Assembly: GCF_007673525.1 (NCBI RefSeq)
Contig: NZ_VDZU01000001.1
Span: 1,240,001 to 1,304,000 of the forward strand
DNA: 64,000 nucleotides
Source: Fictibacillus phosphorivorans
Lineage (GTDB): Bacteria > Bacillota > Bacilli > Bacillales > Fictibacillaceae
Reading direction: 5' to 3'
Of this stretch, positions 34,189 to 43,669 are shown in pieces. Position numbers and translations under genes: made by a program. The notes beneath the pieces were generated by a model that worked only from the letters and a program-made list of their open reading frames with translations, made no database searches and was not told where the DNA came from. How positions within the stretch are numbered: the first letter of the stretch is position 1; each line of letters opens with the position of its first letter.

Positions 34189-34413
34189 TTGAAAGATAAA
34201 CACTACCGACCGAAGCCTCTACTTACAAAAAGAGAGAGAGAAGTTTTCGAACTACTAGTTCAAGATAAGACCACAAAAGAAATTGCGGAACAATTATTCA
34301 TTAGTGAGAAAACAGTTCGTAACCATATTTCAAATACCATGCAAAAGCTTGGGGTTAAAGGACGCTCTCAAGCCGTTGTAGAGTTATTGAGGCTTGGAGA
34401 ACTCGAGATTTAG
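34189..34413 (+). CDS. gerE: Spore germination/coat transcription regulator GerE
   Basis: Late mother-cell regulator that tunes sigma-K genes for coat proteins. 74 residues, almost entirely a LuxR-type helix-turn-helix: LLTKREREVFELLVQDKTTKEIAEQLFISEKTVRNHISNTMQKLGVKGRSQAVVELL. TTG 34189 is the likely start: AAGGAGG at 34172-34178 lies 10 bases away, while the in-frame GTG at 34180 overlaps that site. Length equals B. subtilis GerE. Own terminator downstream. Confidence 0.95.
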   Translation: MKDKHYRPKPLLTKREREVFELLVQDKTTKEIAEQLFISEKTVRNHISNTMQKLGVKGRSQAVVELLRLGELEI

Positions 34414-34417
34414 TCAG

Positions 34418-34450
34418 AAAGCGGCTTTCATTGTGAAAGCCGTTTTCAGT
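34418..34450 (+). terminator. terminator behind gerE
   Basis: AAAGCGGCTTTC / GTGAAAGCCGTTTT stem with short loop. Confidence 0.88.
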
Positions 34451-34478
34451 TTGGTTTTTCTGCAGGTAAAAAGTGTAA

Positions 34479-34508
34479 TTGATTTTTCTAACCTTTTTCC
34501 GCTATGAT
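34479..34508 (+). promoter_or_regulatory. promoter of glcT
   Basis: TTGATT at 34479-34484, 18-bp spacer, TATGAT at 34503-34508, 55 bp before the glcT start. Confidence 0.6.
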
Positions 34509-34562
34509 GAAGTTTATGATGTTAGTGGTTTATGGACCTAAATGAAAAAGGTGAAAAAATTC

Positions 34563-35417
34563 ATGAACAAAAGCCTGCAAGTGAAAAAAGTTTTTAATAA
34601 TAATGTGGTTATTGCTATTAATACCTCCAATGAAGAAAGAATTGTTATTGGCAAAGGGATCGGCTTCGGTAAGAAACCTGGTGAAGAGATCTTTCCTAAG
34701 CAAGTGGACAAGTTATTTGTATTGAAAGATGAAAACGAGCAAGAACAATATAAAACCTTATTAGATTCGATAGATGAAAAGATAGTGGAATTGATCAATG
34801 ATGTAATTGTTCACATACGAACTCGTTTTGAGAATGAGTTAAACGAACATATACATGTCGCGTTAACCGACCATATTACATTTGCGATCAAACGATTAGA
34901 ACAGAGTATGGATATCAAAAATCCATTCCTAACTGAAACACAAACACTCTATCCAAAAGAATATACGGTGGCTGAAGAGGCGATAGAAATCATCAATAAA
35001 TCGCTGGGCATTCATCTTCCTGAAGGTGAGATTGGTTTTGTGGCATTACATATTCATAGCGCCATAACCAATAAAAGTGTAACTGATATAAAGAAGCACT
35101 CAGAGCTCATCAACACTTTAATGCAAATGATTCAACATTCACTAGACCTATCTATTGATACGAAAAGCATCAATTATTTACGTCTTGTACGTCATTTAAG
35201 GCATGCGATAGAACGTATCTCTATGGGCGATATCATGGAGGAACAAGAAAAGTTAGCAAAAGTGTTGAAAGAAGAATATCCTTTATGCTACAATTTGGCG
35301 TGGAAGTTGATTAAGGTTATGCAAAATACCTTACAAAAACCCGTGCCCCATGCAGAAGCAGTATATTTGACAATGCATTTGCAAAGGCTTTCGCGTTATG
35401 ACAATGAAGACAAATGA
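34563..35417 (+). CDS. glcT: BglG/LicT-family transcription antiterminator GlcT
   Basis: RNA-binding antiterminator that lets transcription pass the ptsG leader when glucose is being taken up. 284 residues: N-terminal RNA-binding (CAT) domain ~1-60 (KVFNNNVVIAINTSNEERIVIGKGIGFGKKPGE), PRD1 with NEHIHVALTDHITFAI, PRD2 with HIHSAITN and RHLRHAIERI. The PRD histidines are targets of PtsG/HPr phosphorylation in the family. ATG 34563 has AAAAAGGTG 9 bases upstream; ATG 34542 has no site. Its target sequence lies directly downstream. Confidence 0.94.
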   Translation: MNKSLQVKKVFNNNVVIAINTSNEERIVIGKGIGFGKKPGEEIFPKQVDKLFVLKDENEQEQYKTLLDSIDEKIVELINDVIVHIRTRFENELNEHIHVALTDHITFAIKRLEQSMDIKNPFLTETQTLYPKEYTVAEEAIEIINKSLGIHLPEGEIGFVALHIHSAITNKSVTDIKKHSELINTLMQMIQHSLDLSIDTKSINYLRLVRHLRHAIERISMGDIMEEQEKLAKVLKEEYPLCYNLAWKLIKVMQNTLQKPVPHAEAVYLTMHLQRLSRYDNEDK

Positions 35418-35444
35418 TAACAGAATATAGAAGAACTCGTTTTT

Positions 35445-35560
35445 ACGTGTTACTGATTCGATCAGGCATAAGTAAGAAACAAAAGTGTAGCAGATGCTTA
35501 ATTAGGATATATTAATTCTGATTAGGGATTTACTCATGTTTCTTATTTATGTCTTTTTTT
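35445..35560 (+). promoter_or_regulatory. GlcT RAT site and overlapping terminator of ptsG
   Basis: The RAT-like segment TACTGATTCGATCAGGCATA at 35451-35470 is nearly identical to that of B. subtilis ptsG. Its 3' part is also the left arm of a terminator: GGCATAAGTAAGAAAC (35465-35480) pairs with GTTTCTTATTTATGTC (35538-35553), followed by T7. The two structures exclude each other, so GlcT binding to the RAT prevents termination. Confidence 0.92.
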
Positions 35561-35612
35561 GTTTGATGCGAAAGTAAATGGAAGGGTTATCATAATAAAA
35601 GGAGGACTTCCT

Positions 35613-37685
35613 ATGTGGAAAAAACTTTTTGGTGTTCTTCAACGCGTAGGTAAAGCACTTATGCTACCGGTTGCTATCTTGCCGGCTGCAGGTCTTTTGC
35701 TTGCCTTTGGTAATGCGTTCAAAAATCCAGCGTTGATTGAAAGAATACCTGCACTAGACGCAGCATGGTTCCAGCTTGTTGCAGACGTAATGGAAAAATC
35801 GGGAGATATTGTTTTTGCCAATTTATCGTTACTGTTTGCCGTTGGTGTTGCCGTAGGTCTTGCAGGCGGTGAAGGTGTAGCAGGATTAGCTGCTATTATC
35901 GGTTACTTGATCATGAACGTAACCATGAGCGTTATTGAAGGGGTAACACCTGATATGATCGGAAAAGACCCTTCTTTTGCGAACGTACTAGGTATTCCAA
36001 CACTTCAGACAGGTGTGTTTGGAGGTATTATCGTCGGTATCTTAGCCTCCTATCTTTATAAGAGGTTCTATAACATCGAACTTCCTCAATACTTAGGGTT
36101 CTTTGCCGGAAAACGTTTTGTACCGATTGTTACTGCAGTTTCTGCTCTAGCTCTTGGTATTGTTATGACGTTCATCTGGCCACCTGTTCAGCATGGACTT
36201 AATACGTTCTCTGAAAGCATGATTAATTCGAACTTGACGGTTGCAGCATTTATCTTTGGGGTGATCGAACGTTCATTGATTCCTTTTGGACTTCATCACA
36301 TCTTCTACTCGCCGTTCTGGTTTGAGTTCGGCTCTTATAAATCTGCAGCAGAAGGACTCGTTCGTGGTGACCAAGCGATCTTCTTTGCACAATTAAAAGA
36401 TAACGTTGAATTAACAGCAGGTACATTTATGACTGGTAAGTTCCCGTTCATGATGTTCGGACTTCCAGCTGCAGCATTGGCTATGTATCACGAAGCACGA
36501 CCTGAACAAAAGAAAATCGTTGCGGGTATCATGGGTTCTGCTGCGTTGACTTCTTTCTTAACAGGAATCACAGAACCACTTGAGTTCACATTCTTATTTG
36601 TTGCTCCAGTATTATTTGGAATTCATGCTATTTTCGCAGGTCTTTCTTTTATGGTTATGCACTTGTTAAATGTTAAAATAGGTATGACTTTCTCTGGTGG
36701 TGTAATTGACTACTTATTGTTCGGAGTACTTCCTAACCGTACGGATTGGTGGCTTGTAATTCCTGTAGGTCTTGTATTTGCAGTGATCTATTACTTTGGT
36801 TTCCGTTTTGCGATCCGTAAATGGAACCTTAAGACACCAGGAAGAGAAATCGTGGATGATGAAGTTGAAACGAATGTTGGACCGTCCAATAAAGATTCAC
36901 TCGCAGCGAATATTTTAGAGGGATTAGGTGGAGAGTCCAATATCTCTAACCTTGATGCTTGTATCACTCGATTAAGAGTATCTGTAAATGACCCTAAGGA
37001 AGTTGACAAGGATCGATTGAAAAAACTCGGAGCATCCGGCGTTCTTGAAATGGGTAACAACATTCAAGCAATCTTCGGTACACGATCAGATACGATCAAG
37101 AGTGAAATTCAAGATATTATTAGTGGTAAGACTGTAGCAAAACCTAAAAACTCAGAGAAAACTCCTGAACAAGGAAAAGTTGTGGAAACAAACAATGAAG
37201 CTGCTACACCAACTTCATCCATTTCTACAGATGATGATCGTTTTGTTTCTCCGATTAAAGGGAAAATACTTCCGATCACCGAAGTTCCTGACCAAGTTTT
37301 CTCAGGAAAAATGATGGGTGATGGATTTGCCATCGAACCAGCAGAAGGCTTGGTGGTTTCACCTGTTAATGGTAAGATAATGAATATCTTCCCGACAAAA
37401 CATGCCATCGGTATTGAGTCAGATTCAGGCAAAGAAATTCTCATCCATTTTGGTATCGATACAGTGAAACTGAAAGGTGAAGGTTTTGAGAGCTTTGTGT
37501 CTGAGGGCGACAGAGTTAAGATCGGTCAAAAGATACTAAAGGTTGACCTGAACTTTGTTAAGGAAAATGCACCATCCGTAATCACACCGATTGTTTTCAC
37601 GAATCTATCGGATGAAACAGTTTCCGTCGAAAAAACAGGAACTGTGGCTATAGAGGAAGAAAATATTATTACATTCAAAAAATAA
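35613..37685 (+). CDS. ptsG: PTS glucose-specific transporter, EIICBA
   Basis: Imports and phosphorylates glucose. 690 residues in the order IIC-IIB-IIA. IIC: ten or so membrane segments from [30 protein letters not shown], with the substrate stretch [18 protein letters not shown]: phosphorylated Cys450 in [16 protein letters not shown]: phosphorylated His612 in [16 protein letters not shown] 35613 has AAGGAGG 7 bases upstream; the frame continues 18 codons upstream without a site. Controlled by GlcT through the leader; 13 bp before ptsH. Confidence 0.97.
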   Translation: MWKKLFGVLQRVGKALMLPVAILPAAGLLLAFGNAFKNPALIERIPALDAAWFQLVADVMEKSGDIVFANLSLLFAVGVAVGLAGGEGVAGLAAIIGYLIMNVTMSVIEGVTPDMIGKDPSFANVLGIPTLQTGVFGGIIVGILASYLYKRFYNIELPQYLGFFAGKRFVPIVTAVSALALGIVMTFIWPPVQHGLNTFSESMINSNLTVAAFIFGVIERSLIPFGLHHIFYSPFWFEFGSYKSAAEGLVRGDQAIFFAQLKDNVELTAGTFMTGKFPFMMFGLPAAALAMYHEARPEQKKIVAGIMGSAALTSFLTGITEPLEFTFLFVAPVLFGIHAIFAGLSFMVMHLLNVKIGMTFSGGVIDYLLFGVLPNRTDWWLVIPVGLVFAVIYYFGFRFAIRKWNLKTPGREIVDDEVETNVGPSNKDSLAANILEGLGGESNISNLDACITRLRVSVNDPKEVDKDRLKKLGASGVLEMGNNIQAIFGTRSDTIKSEIQDIISGKTVAKPKNSEKTPEQGKVVETNNEAATPTSSISTDDDRFVSPIKGKILPITEVPDQVFSGKMMGDGFAIEPAEGLVVSPVNGKIMNIFPTKHAIGIESDSGKEILIHFGIDTVKLKGEGFESFVSEGDRVKIGQKILKVDLNFVKENAPSVITPIVFTNLSDETVSVEKTGTVAIEEENIITFKK

Positions 37686-37698
37686 AGGGGTAATTATC

Positions 37699-37965
37699 AT
37701 GGCAGAAAAAACATTCAAAGTAACTAGCGAATCAGGAATCCACGCACGTCCAGCAACAACTTTAGTTAACCAAGCAGGTCAGTTCAGCTCAGATATTACA
37801 CTTGATTACAACGGAAAAAGCGTTAACTTAAAATCAATCATGGGCGTAATGAGCCTTGGAATTCAACAAGGATCTTCAATCGTGATCAAAGCAGAAGGTT
37901 CAGATGCAGATGAAGCAATCGCAGCATTAGAAAATGTTATGAAAAAGGAAGGGCTTGGTGAGTAA
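37699..37965 (+). CDS. ptsH: Phosphocarrier protein HPr
   Basis: General PTS phosphocarrier, and as HPr(Ser-P) the corepressor of CcpA. 88 residues. His15 in [10 protein letters not shown] is the site phosphorylated by enzyme I; Ser46 in LKSIMGV is the HPr kinase site, as in all Bacillus HPr. Its stop codon overlaps the ptsI start by one base. Confidence 0.98.
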   Translation: MAEKTFKVTSESGIHARPATTLVNQAGQFSSDITLDYNGKSVNLKSIMGVMSLGIQQGSSIVIKAEGSDADEAIAALENVMKKEGLGE

Positions 37966-39677
37966 TGTCTGAAAAAATTTCAGGTATTGCAGCATCAGCC
38001 GGCATCGCAATCGCAAAAGCGTTTGTTCTTCAAAACCCTGAATTAACGATCGAAAGAAAATCGATCTCAGATTCAGCAAGTGAGATCGAGCGTTTTGAAG
38101 CAGCGCTAAACGTTTCTAAAGAGGAACTTTCTGTAATTAAAGAAAAAGCGAACAAAGAGTTAGGCGAAGATAAGGCAGCGATTTTTGCTGCCCATCTTCT
38201 TGTTTTGAGCGATCCAGAACTAGTTGATGCTGTAAAACAAAAGATTGAGAATGAAAAGGTTAATGCAGAAGCAGCAATGGACGATGTTTCATCCATGTTC
38301 ATCAATATGTTTGAATCTATGGATAACGAATACATGAAAGAGCGTGCTGCAGATATTCGTGACGTCTCAAAACGAGTTTTAGCACACTTGTTAAATGTGA
38401 CGTTTACTACGCCTGCAAGCATTACAGAAGAAGTTGTCATCTTAGCAGAAGATTTAACTCCTTCTGACACGGCTCAATTAAACCGTAATTTTGTTAAAGG
38501 TTTTGCAACTGACATTGGAGGGAGAACTTCTCACTCAGCAATCATGTCACGTTCAATGGAAATTCCTGCAGTAGTAGGAACTAAAACAATTACGGAAAAC
38601 GTTGAGAACGGCGTAATGGTAATCATCGACGGTCTGGATGGGCACGTAATCGTGAATCCTACTGAAGATGAAATTGCGACGTATGAAGAAAAACAAAAAC
38701 AATATCAAAAGCAAAAAGCCGAATGGGCAAAGCTAGTGAATGAAAAAACATTCTCAAGCGACTCTGTCCAAGTTGAGCTTGCAGCTAATATTGGAACACC
38801 AGCAGACGTAAAAGGTGTTCTAGAGAACGGTGCAGAAGGCGTTGGTTTATACCGTACAGAGTTCCTTTACATGGGCCGTGACCAACTTCCAACTGAAGAA
38901 GAGCAGTTCAAGGCATACAGTGAAGTGCTTCAAAAGATGGAAGGTAAACCAGTAGTTATCCGTACACTTGATATTGGTGGAGATAAAGAGCTTCCTTATT
39001 TAAATCTTCCGAAAGAGTTAAATCCTTTCTTAGGATTCCGTGCGATACGTCTTTGCTTAGAAGAGCAAGAAATTTTCCGTACACAACTTAGAGCACTTCT
39101 TCGAGCTAGCCAATATGGAAACTTGAAGATCATGTTCCCGATGATTGCAACACTTGGAGAATTCCGTGCTGCTAAAGGTATTTTGTTAGAGGAAAAAGAA
39201 AAGCTCACTTCAGAAGGTGTAGAAGTATCCGAATCCATTGAAGTAGGTATCATGGTGGAAATTCCATCAACAGCCGTAATGGCAGATACTTTTGCTAAGG
39301 AAGTTGATTTCTTCAGCATTGGTACTAACGATTTGATTCAATATACGATGGCTGCTGATCGTATGAACGAACAAGTTTCATACTTGTATCAGCCGTACAA
39401 TCCAGCGATCTTAAGATTGGTAAAAATGGTTATTGATGCAGCTCATAAAGAAGGTAAATGGGCTGGTATGTGTGGAGAGATGGCAGGCGATCCAATCGCA
39501 ATTCCAATTCTTCTTGGCCTTGGCCTCGATGAATTCTCAATGAGTGCTACATCTGTACTACCTGCTCGTAGTCAGATTCTCGGTCTGTCTAAACAAAAGA
39601 TCAGTGCACACATGGATGAAATTCTACAAATGGAAACAATGGAAGACGTTGTAAAGTTTGCAGAAGAAAATTTCTAA
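37965..39677 (+). CDS. ptsI: PEP-protein phosphotransferase (PTS enzyme I)
   Basis: Transfers phosphate from PEP to HPr. 570 residues. Swivelling phosphohistidine domain with His190 in [24 protein letters not shown]-binding barrel with [44 protein letters not shown] and [10 protein letters not shown]. One-base overlap with ptsH (TAATG) indicates coupled translation. Terminator follows. Confidence 0.98.
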   Translation: MSEKISGIAASAGIAIAKAFVLQNPELTIERKSISDSASEIERFEAALNVSKEELSVIKEKANKELGEDKAAIFAAHLLVLSDPELVDAVKQKIENEKVNAEAAMDDVSSMFINMFESMDNEYMKERAADIRDVSKRVLAHLLNVTFTTPASITEEVVILAEDLTPSDTAQLNRNFVKGFATDIGGRTSHSAIMSRSMEIPAVVGTKTITENVENGVMVIIDGLDGHVIVNPTEDEIATYEEKQKQYQKQKAEWAKLVNEKTFSSDSVQVELAANIGTPADVKGVLENGAEGVGLYRTEFLYMGRDQLPTEEEQFKAYSEVLQKMEGKPVVIRTLDIGGDKELPYLNLPKELNPFLGFRAIRLCLEEQEIFRTQLRALLRASQYGNLKIMFPMIATLGEFRAAKGILLEEKEKLTSEGVEVSESIEVGIMVEIPSTAVMADTFAKEVDFFSIGTNDLIQYTMAADRMNEQVSYLYQPYNPAILRLVKMVIDAAHKEGKWAGMCGEMAGDPIAIPILLGLGLDEFSMSATSVLPARSQILGLSKQKISAHMDEILQMETMEDVVKFAEENF

Positions 39678-39682
39678 AGTAG

Positions 39683-39716
39683 AAAAAAGACTATGGGGAA
39701 TTTCCATAGTCTTTTT
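39683..39716 (+). terminator. terminator of ptsGHI
   Basis: AAAGACTATGG pairs with CCATAGTCTTT, then T-run. Confidence 0.93.
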
Positions 39717-39754
39717 CTATAGACGTTTGAGTGAATAGGGTTGGCTACGAGAGT

Positions 39755-39781
39755 GATTATTTCCACTCCAGGTTGCTCGGG
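39755..39781. repeat. possible degraded end of the 131-bp repeat family
   Basis: GATTATTTCCACTCCAGGTT followed by GCTCGGG resembles the reverse complement of the right end of the element at 19426-19556 (GATTTCCGCTTCAGGTTGC). Short and diverged; could be chance. Confidence 0.3.
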
Positions 39782-39887
39782 TTAAAACATTACATTAACG
39801 AATGGTCTTGCATTTTCATAAAAATATTAGCAGAATAGAAAACAGTGATTTAACGCCAGTACGTATATAGAGATGAGGCGATGTTTT

Positions 39888-40682
39888 TTGAATAGACCCA
39901 TTGGAGTCATTGATTCAGGAGTGGGAGGTTTAACGGTAGCAAGAGAGATCATGAAGCAGCTACCGAAAGAAGAGATTATCTACTTAGGAGACACGAAAAG
40001 GTGCCCGTATGGTCCGAGACCATTTGAAGAGGTTAGGACTTATACGTGGGAAATGATTGATTATCTTTTAGAACAGAAAATTAAGATGCTCGTTATCGCC
40101 TGCAATACAGCTACTGCAGCAGTATTAGAAGAAGCGAAGAGAAAGTTAGACATTCCGGTCTTAGGAGTTATCCATCCTGGTGCCCGTTCCGCATTAAAAG
40201 CGACGAAAAATAATCACGTCGGTGTAATCGGGACAGTCGGGACGATCAATAGTGGTGCTTATAAACAGGCGCTAACACAGATTCGTAACGATGTGATCGT
40301 AGAAAGTTTAGCGTGTCCCTTGTTCGTTCCGCTTGTTGAACAAGGGAAGTTATCAGGTGAAGAAACATTAAGCGCAGTTTCAGAAACGTTATATCCACTT
40401 AAGGATCTCTCCATCGATACGTTAATCTTGGGATGTACTCATTACCCTCTGTTAAGACCTGTCATACAGCAAGTGATGGGTAAACATATCACGTTGATCT
40501 GTTCAGGTGCAGAAACTGCGCGTGAAGTTTCAGTCATCTTAGACCATAGCGGACTTTTAAATACAACAGATGCTAAACCGATGCATCGATTCTTAGCTAC
40601 AGCAGAGAGCAATCATTTCTTAGAGATCGCTAACCATTGGCTAGACCGCAAGATTGAAAAAGTAGAATGTATTAAGTTGTAG
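39888..40682 (+). CDS. racE: Glutamate racemase
   Basis: Makes D-glutamate for peptidoglycan. 264 residues; catalytic cysteines in [11 protein letters not shown] (~residue 74) and LGCTHYPLL (~185), with [18 protein letters not shown] at the N-terminus and the conserved [15 protein letters not shown] 39888 has GAGG 9 bases upstream and gives the family N-terminus [14 protein letters not shown] 39873 has no site. In B. subtilis racE is preceded by ysmB; here glcT-ptsGHI occupies the space. Confidence 0.95.
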   Translation: MNRPIGVIDSGVGGLTVAREIMKQLPKEEIIYLGDTKRCPYGPRPFEEVRTYTWEMIDYLLEQKIKMLVIACNTATAAVLEEAKRKLDIPVLGVIHPGARSALKATKNNHVGVIGTVGTINSGAYKQALTQIRNDVIVESLACPLFVPLVEQGKLSGEETLSAVSETLYPLKDLSIDTLILGCTHYPLLRPVIQQVMGKHITLICSGAETAREVSVILDHSGLLNTTDAKPMHRFLATAESNHFLEIANHWLDRKIEKVECIKL

Positions 40683-40733
40683 TTTTCAAAGAGCACGAAA
40701 TTTAGGTAACCTCATATTGAGAATATTGAAGTG

Positions 40734-40770
40734 AAAAGAGCAGAATCCATTTAGGGATTCTGCTCTTTTC
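40734..40770 (+). terminator. terminator behind racE
   Basis: Long perfect stem: AAAAGAGCAGAATCC (40735-40749 region) with the complementary GGATTCTGCTCTTTT, 5-nt loop. Confidence 0.95.
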
Positions 40771-40870
40771 ATTTAATTAAAGCCAGTCTTCTTTATTTTT
40801 TGTACAAGTGGTCTAACGGGAGAGGATAGCTCGTATACATAGTAGTACAAACCACTTGAGGAGGGAAAGT

Positions 40871-41917
40871 ATGCGCAAAATGATGAAGACAGGAGCACCG
40901 CTTATCATATTATCAGCTTCATTGCTGGTATCAGGTTGCGGATTATGGGGAGAGAAAGCAGGAAATGAGCTTGATCCCCCTAAAGTGAACTACGTGAAAG
41001 AAGGTCAGTCGCTCGATAAGAAAGATAAAGCAGCGAGTGCAGAGCAGACGAATAAGCGGCAACTGTTTTTATTCGACAGCAACGGGATGGTTGTTCCGCA
41101 AGTTCTTGCTCTTCCAAAGAACGATGAAACTGCTAAACAAGTACTGCAGTATCTTGTGAAAGATGGGCCAGTAAGTAATTTGCTTCCTAACGGTTTTCAA
41201 GCTGTTCTGCCAGCAGATACAGAAGTGTTATCGGTAAATATCAAAAAAGGTACAGCTACAGCAAATTTTTCAAAGGAGTTCACAGAATATAATGCAGCAG
41301 ATGAAATGAAGATTCTGCAAGCTATTACATTTACACTTACTCAGTTTGACAACATAAAGAAAGTTAAAATTCAGATCGCAGGAAAGAACCAAAATTCAAT
41401 GCCTGTTAACAATACACCAGTTGGTGACGGTGTGAGTCGCGTTGACGGTATAAATCTCGAAAATGGCAGTGTGGCAGATATCACGAATAGTGAACTCGTA
41501 ACGCTCTATTTCTTAGCACAGACACAGGACCAAACGTATTATGTACCTGTAACGCGCCGAGTTGCAAAAGAGGGGACAGATAAAGTAACAGCAACGATCG
41601 AACACCTAATTGATGGCCCATCTGCTGAGAGCAGCCTTCTAACAGATTTTAGAACAGATGTGAAACTGTTGAGTACACCTGTCGTCAAAGATGGTGTTGT
41701 TACACTAAACTTCAATGGAGCTTTACTGGACAACAAAGAAGAAAGCATGATTGCAGATGAAGTATTAAATTCGATTGTTCTTTCTCTTACAGAACTATCT
41801 GAAGTGAAGAAAGTAGCGATTAAAGTGGACGGGAAGTCAAAGATCTTTAATGAAAAAGGGAAAGAACTCACCGCTCCAGTTTCAAGACCTAAAGAAGTAA
41901 ATACAGGTGAATTTTAA
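40871..41917 (+). CDS. gerM: Spore germination/sporulation lipoprotein GerM
   Basis: 348-residue lipoprotein with two GerMN domains, needed in B. subtilis for normal septum/cortex formation and germination. Signal peptide with lipobox LVSGC (Cys23). Domain 1 ~75-180 (KRQLFLFDSNGMVVPQVL ... VKIQIAGK), domain 2 ~205-330 (VTLYFLAQTQDQTYYVPVTRRV ... KKVAIKVDGK). ATG 40871 has GAGGAGGG 6 bases upstream; in-frame ATG 40856 is rejected. Upstream GTCTAA - N15 - CGTATACAT (40811-40840) vaguely resembles a sigma-E promoter. Confidence 0.93.
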   Translation: MRKMMKTGAPLIILSASLLVSGCGLWGEKAGNELDPPKVNYVKEGQSLDKKDKAASAEQTNKRQLFLFDSNGMVVPQVLALPKNDETAKQVLQYLVKDGPVSNLLPNGFQAVLPADTEVLSVNIKKGTATANFSKEFTEYNAADEMKILQAITFTLTQFDNIKKVKIQIAGKNQNSMPVNNTPVGDGVSRVDGINLENGSVADITNSELVTLYFLAQTQDQTYYVPVTRRVAKEGTDKVTATIEHLIDGPSAESSLLTDFRTDVKLLSTPVVKDGVVTLNFNGALLDNKEESMIADEVLNSIVLSLTELSEVKKVAIKVDGKSKIFNEKGKELTAPVSRPKEVNTGEF

Positions 41918-41941
41918 AATCAAATAGGTTGTGATACAGTA

Positions 41942-41969
41942 AAGAGGCGAGATATTCGTCTCTTTTTTG
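41942..41969 (+). terminator. terminator behind gerM
   Basis: AAGAGGCGA pairs with TCGTCTCTT (one wobble), then T-run. Confidence 0.9.
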
Positions 41970-42047
41970 TTTTGTCCATATTTATAATAGGAATTTACAT
42001 AATCATTCACTATGTTAAGATCTACTTTTATCGGAGGAATAAACCAC

Positions 42048-42656
42048 ATGAAAATTTTAGTTGCAACGAAAAATAGAGGTAAAGCTAAAGAATTTCAATC
42101 GATGTTAGGTAGTTTTGGGGTTGAGATCCTCACTTTAAACGATATTGAAGGAAGTCCTGACGTTGAAGAAACAGGTATCACTTTTCAAGAGAACGCTATT
42201 TTAAAGGCTGAAACCATTTCTAAACAGATGAATATACCTGTTATTGCTGATGACTCTGGGTTAGAAATTCATGCGTTAGAAGGACGACCTGGCGTTTATT
42301 CAGCTAGGTATGCTGGTATACATAAAAATGATGAAGAGAACATGAACAAAGTCTTAGAAGAACTTCAGGATGTTGAAGATAAAGATAGAAGTGCTCAGTT
42401 TGTATGTGCTTTAGCTTTTGCGAGACCTCAAAAAGAAACGCTAGTTGTAAAAGGGGAATGTAAAGGTCAGATCTTAAGAGAAAAGAAGGGGACGGAAGGT
42501 TTCGGGTATGATCCGATTTTCTTTCTTCCAAAATTAAATCGTTCGATGGCAGAGTTAGCAAAAGAAGAAAAAAATAAAATTAGCCACAGAGCAATAGCTT
42601 TGGAAAAACTCAAAAAACTGATCAATGAGGAGGATCTCTTATGGGAAAAGCCTTAA
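42048..42656 (+). CDS. ysnA: XTP/dITP diphosphatase (RdgB/HAM1)
   Basis: Removes non-canonical purine nucleoside triphosphates. 202 residues; signature MKILVATKNRGKAKEFQSML at the N-terminus, IADDSGLEIHALEGRPGVYSARYAG at ~66-90, and GTEGFGYDPIFFLP, with SHRAIALEKL near the end. ATG 42048 with GGAGGA ~9 bases upstream; an ATG at 42012 has no site. In B. subtilis rph precedes it and is missing here. Overlaps ysnB by 16 bp. Confidence 0.95.
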   Translation: MKILVATKNRGKAKEFQSMLGSFGVEILTLNDIEGSPDVEETGITFQENAILKAETISKQMNIPVIADDSGLEIHALEGRPGVYSARYAGIHKNDEENMNKVLEELQDVEDKDRSAQFVCALAFARPQKETLVVKGECKGQILREKKGTEGFGYDPIFFLPKLNRSMAELAKEEKNKISHRAIALEKLKKLINEEDLLWEKP

Positions 42657-43171
42657 TCGTTAGTGATAGTCATGGGTTAACTGATGAGTTAGAAACGTTA
42701 AAGAGCCGCTATCGAAATAAAGTAGATCTTATGATTCATTGCGGTGATTCAGAGCTTTCGACAGCATCTAAAGAAATGTCTGGATTTGTAACGGTTAAAG
42801 GAAATATGGATTATTTAGGCGATGATTTTCCTAACGAAGCCATTGAGTTGTTGGGAGATACATGTATATATATAACACATGGTCATTTATACGATGTAAA
42901 AATGTCTTATCTTTCACTAGCATACAGGGCAGAGGAAACAGGTGCAGTAATTGCTTGTTTTGGGCATTCACACGTAGCTGAGGCATTTGAGCGTGAGGGA
43001 ATGATCTTTATCAATCCAGGGAGTATCAGGCTGCCTAGAGGCTCTTTTGAAAAGACGTATGCGTTATTGGAGATTGAAGATAATAGTATATCGGTAAGTT
43101 TTTATTCACTCGATGGTATACGTATCGATCGGTTAAGTAGAACATTTGAAAAAAAAACGGTTAGAAAATAA
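42641..43171 (+). CDS. ysnB: YfcE/MJ0936-type metallophosphoesterase
   Basis: 176-residue calcineurin-like phosphodiesterase. Metal ligands in IVSDSHG (~residues 6-12), IHCGDSE, VKGNMD, THGH and FGHSHVAE, in canonical order. GAGGAGG lies 7 bases before ATG inside the end of ysnA, so translation is coupled. Natural substrate unknown. Confidence 0.9.
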   Translation: MGKALIVSDSHGLTDELETLKSRYRNKVDLMIHCGDSELSTASKEMSGFVTVKGNMDYLGDDFPNEAIELLGDTCIYITHGHLYDVKMSYLSLAYRAEETGAVIACFGHSHVAEAFEREGMIFINPGSIRLPRGSFEKTYALLEIEDNSISVSFYSLDGIRIDRLSRTFEKKTVRK

Positions 43172-43189
43172 AAAAGTTGAGAAAATGGG

Positions 43190-43218
43190 TTGACTATAAT
43201 TTAGATATCATGTATATT
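43190..43218 (+). promoter_or_regulatory. promoter of the tRNA-Gly/tRNA-Arg unit
   Basis: TTGACT at 43190-43195, 17-bp spacer, TATATT at 43213-43218, 34 bp before the first tRNA. Confidence 0.75.
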
Positions 43219-43252
43219 TAGTTATGTCGTCGCGACAAGGTCTAAATTGTCT

Positions 43253-43326
43253 GCGGGTGTAGTTTAGTGGTAAAACAAGAGCCTTCCAAGCTCTGGTCGT
43301 GAGTTCGATTCTCATCACCCGCTCCA
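43253..43326 (+). tRNA. tRNA-Gly (anticodon TCC)
   Basis: 74 nt with encoded CCA. Acceptor GCGGGTG / CACCCGC, anticodon stem AGAGC / GCTCT with loop CTTCCAA, anticodon TCC at 43285-43287, T-loop GTTCGATTC. Confidence 0.97.
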
Positions 43327-43451
43327 TTTGTTTTTCTCACGTTCAAATGGTCCATGAAAAGTTACATCTGAAGTTAACAGATCTTAAATTAAAATGCATG
43401 ATAAAAAATATATTTGTATCCACAGTCGACGGGTGGAACAAATCACTGTGT

Positions 43452-43502
43452 GCCCGCAGCGCATGGTAATTGCGGAAAGCGCCATTGCTATGCGAAAGGG
43501 GC
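43452..43502 (+). other. stable hairpin in the tRNA spacer
   Basis: CGCATGGTAATTGCG (43460-43474) pairs with CGCCATTGCTATGCG (43480-43494) over 15 positions with one mismatch and two wobbles, loop GAAAG; outside it GCCC can pair with GGGGC. No T-run follows, so it is not a normal terminator. Transcribed between the two tRNAs, it could be a processing signal or a small RNA. The rest of the spacer shows nothing. Confidence 0.55.
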
Positions 43503-43514
43503 TCCAATACATAT

Positions 43515-43591
43515 GTCCCAGTAGCTCAGCCGGATAGAGCATACGCCTTCTAAGCGTACGGTCGGGAGTTCGAATCTCTCCTGGGACGCCA
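43515..43591 (+). tRNA. tRNA-Arg (anticodon TCT)
   Basis: 77 nt with encoded CCA. Acceptor GTCCCAG / CTGGGAC, anticodon stem TACGC / GCGTA with loop CTTCTAA, anticodon TCT at 43549-43551 (reads AGA/AGG), T-loop GTTCGAATC. Confidence 0.97.
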
Positions 43592-43617
43592 TAATACTTA
43601 CATATAACAACTTTTCG

Positions 43618-43662
43618 ACACGCTTGATGTCCTCTATTAAAGGATATCAAGCGTGTTTTTTT
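43618..43662 (+). terminator. terminator of the tRNA unit
   Basis: ACACGCTTGATGTCCT pairs with AGGATATCAAGCGTGT around a 7-nt loop, followed by seven Ts. Confidence 0.95.
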
Positions 43663-43669
43663 AATTTCT

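Noticed and set aside
38030..38470. 146-codon minus-strand frame
   Set aside because: Antisense shadow of ptsI with serine-rich nonsense composition.
43460..43494. Hairpin between the tRNAs as a terminator
   Set aside because: The 3' arm is followed by AAAGGGG, not a T-run, and the second tRNA lies downstream with its own terminator.
43384..43650. 88-codon minus-strand frame over the tRNA region
   Set aside because: It reads through tRNA-Arg on the opposite strand; a common false call over tRNA genes.
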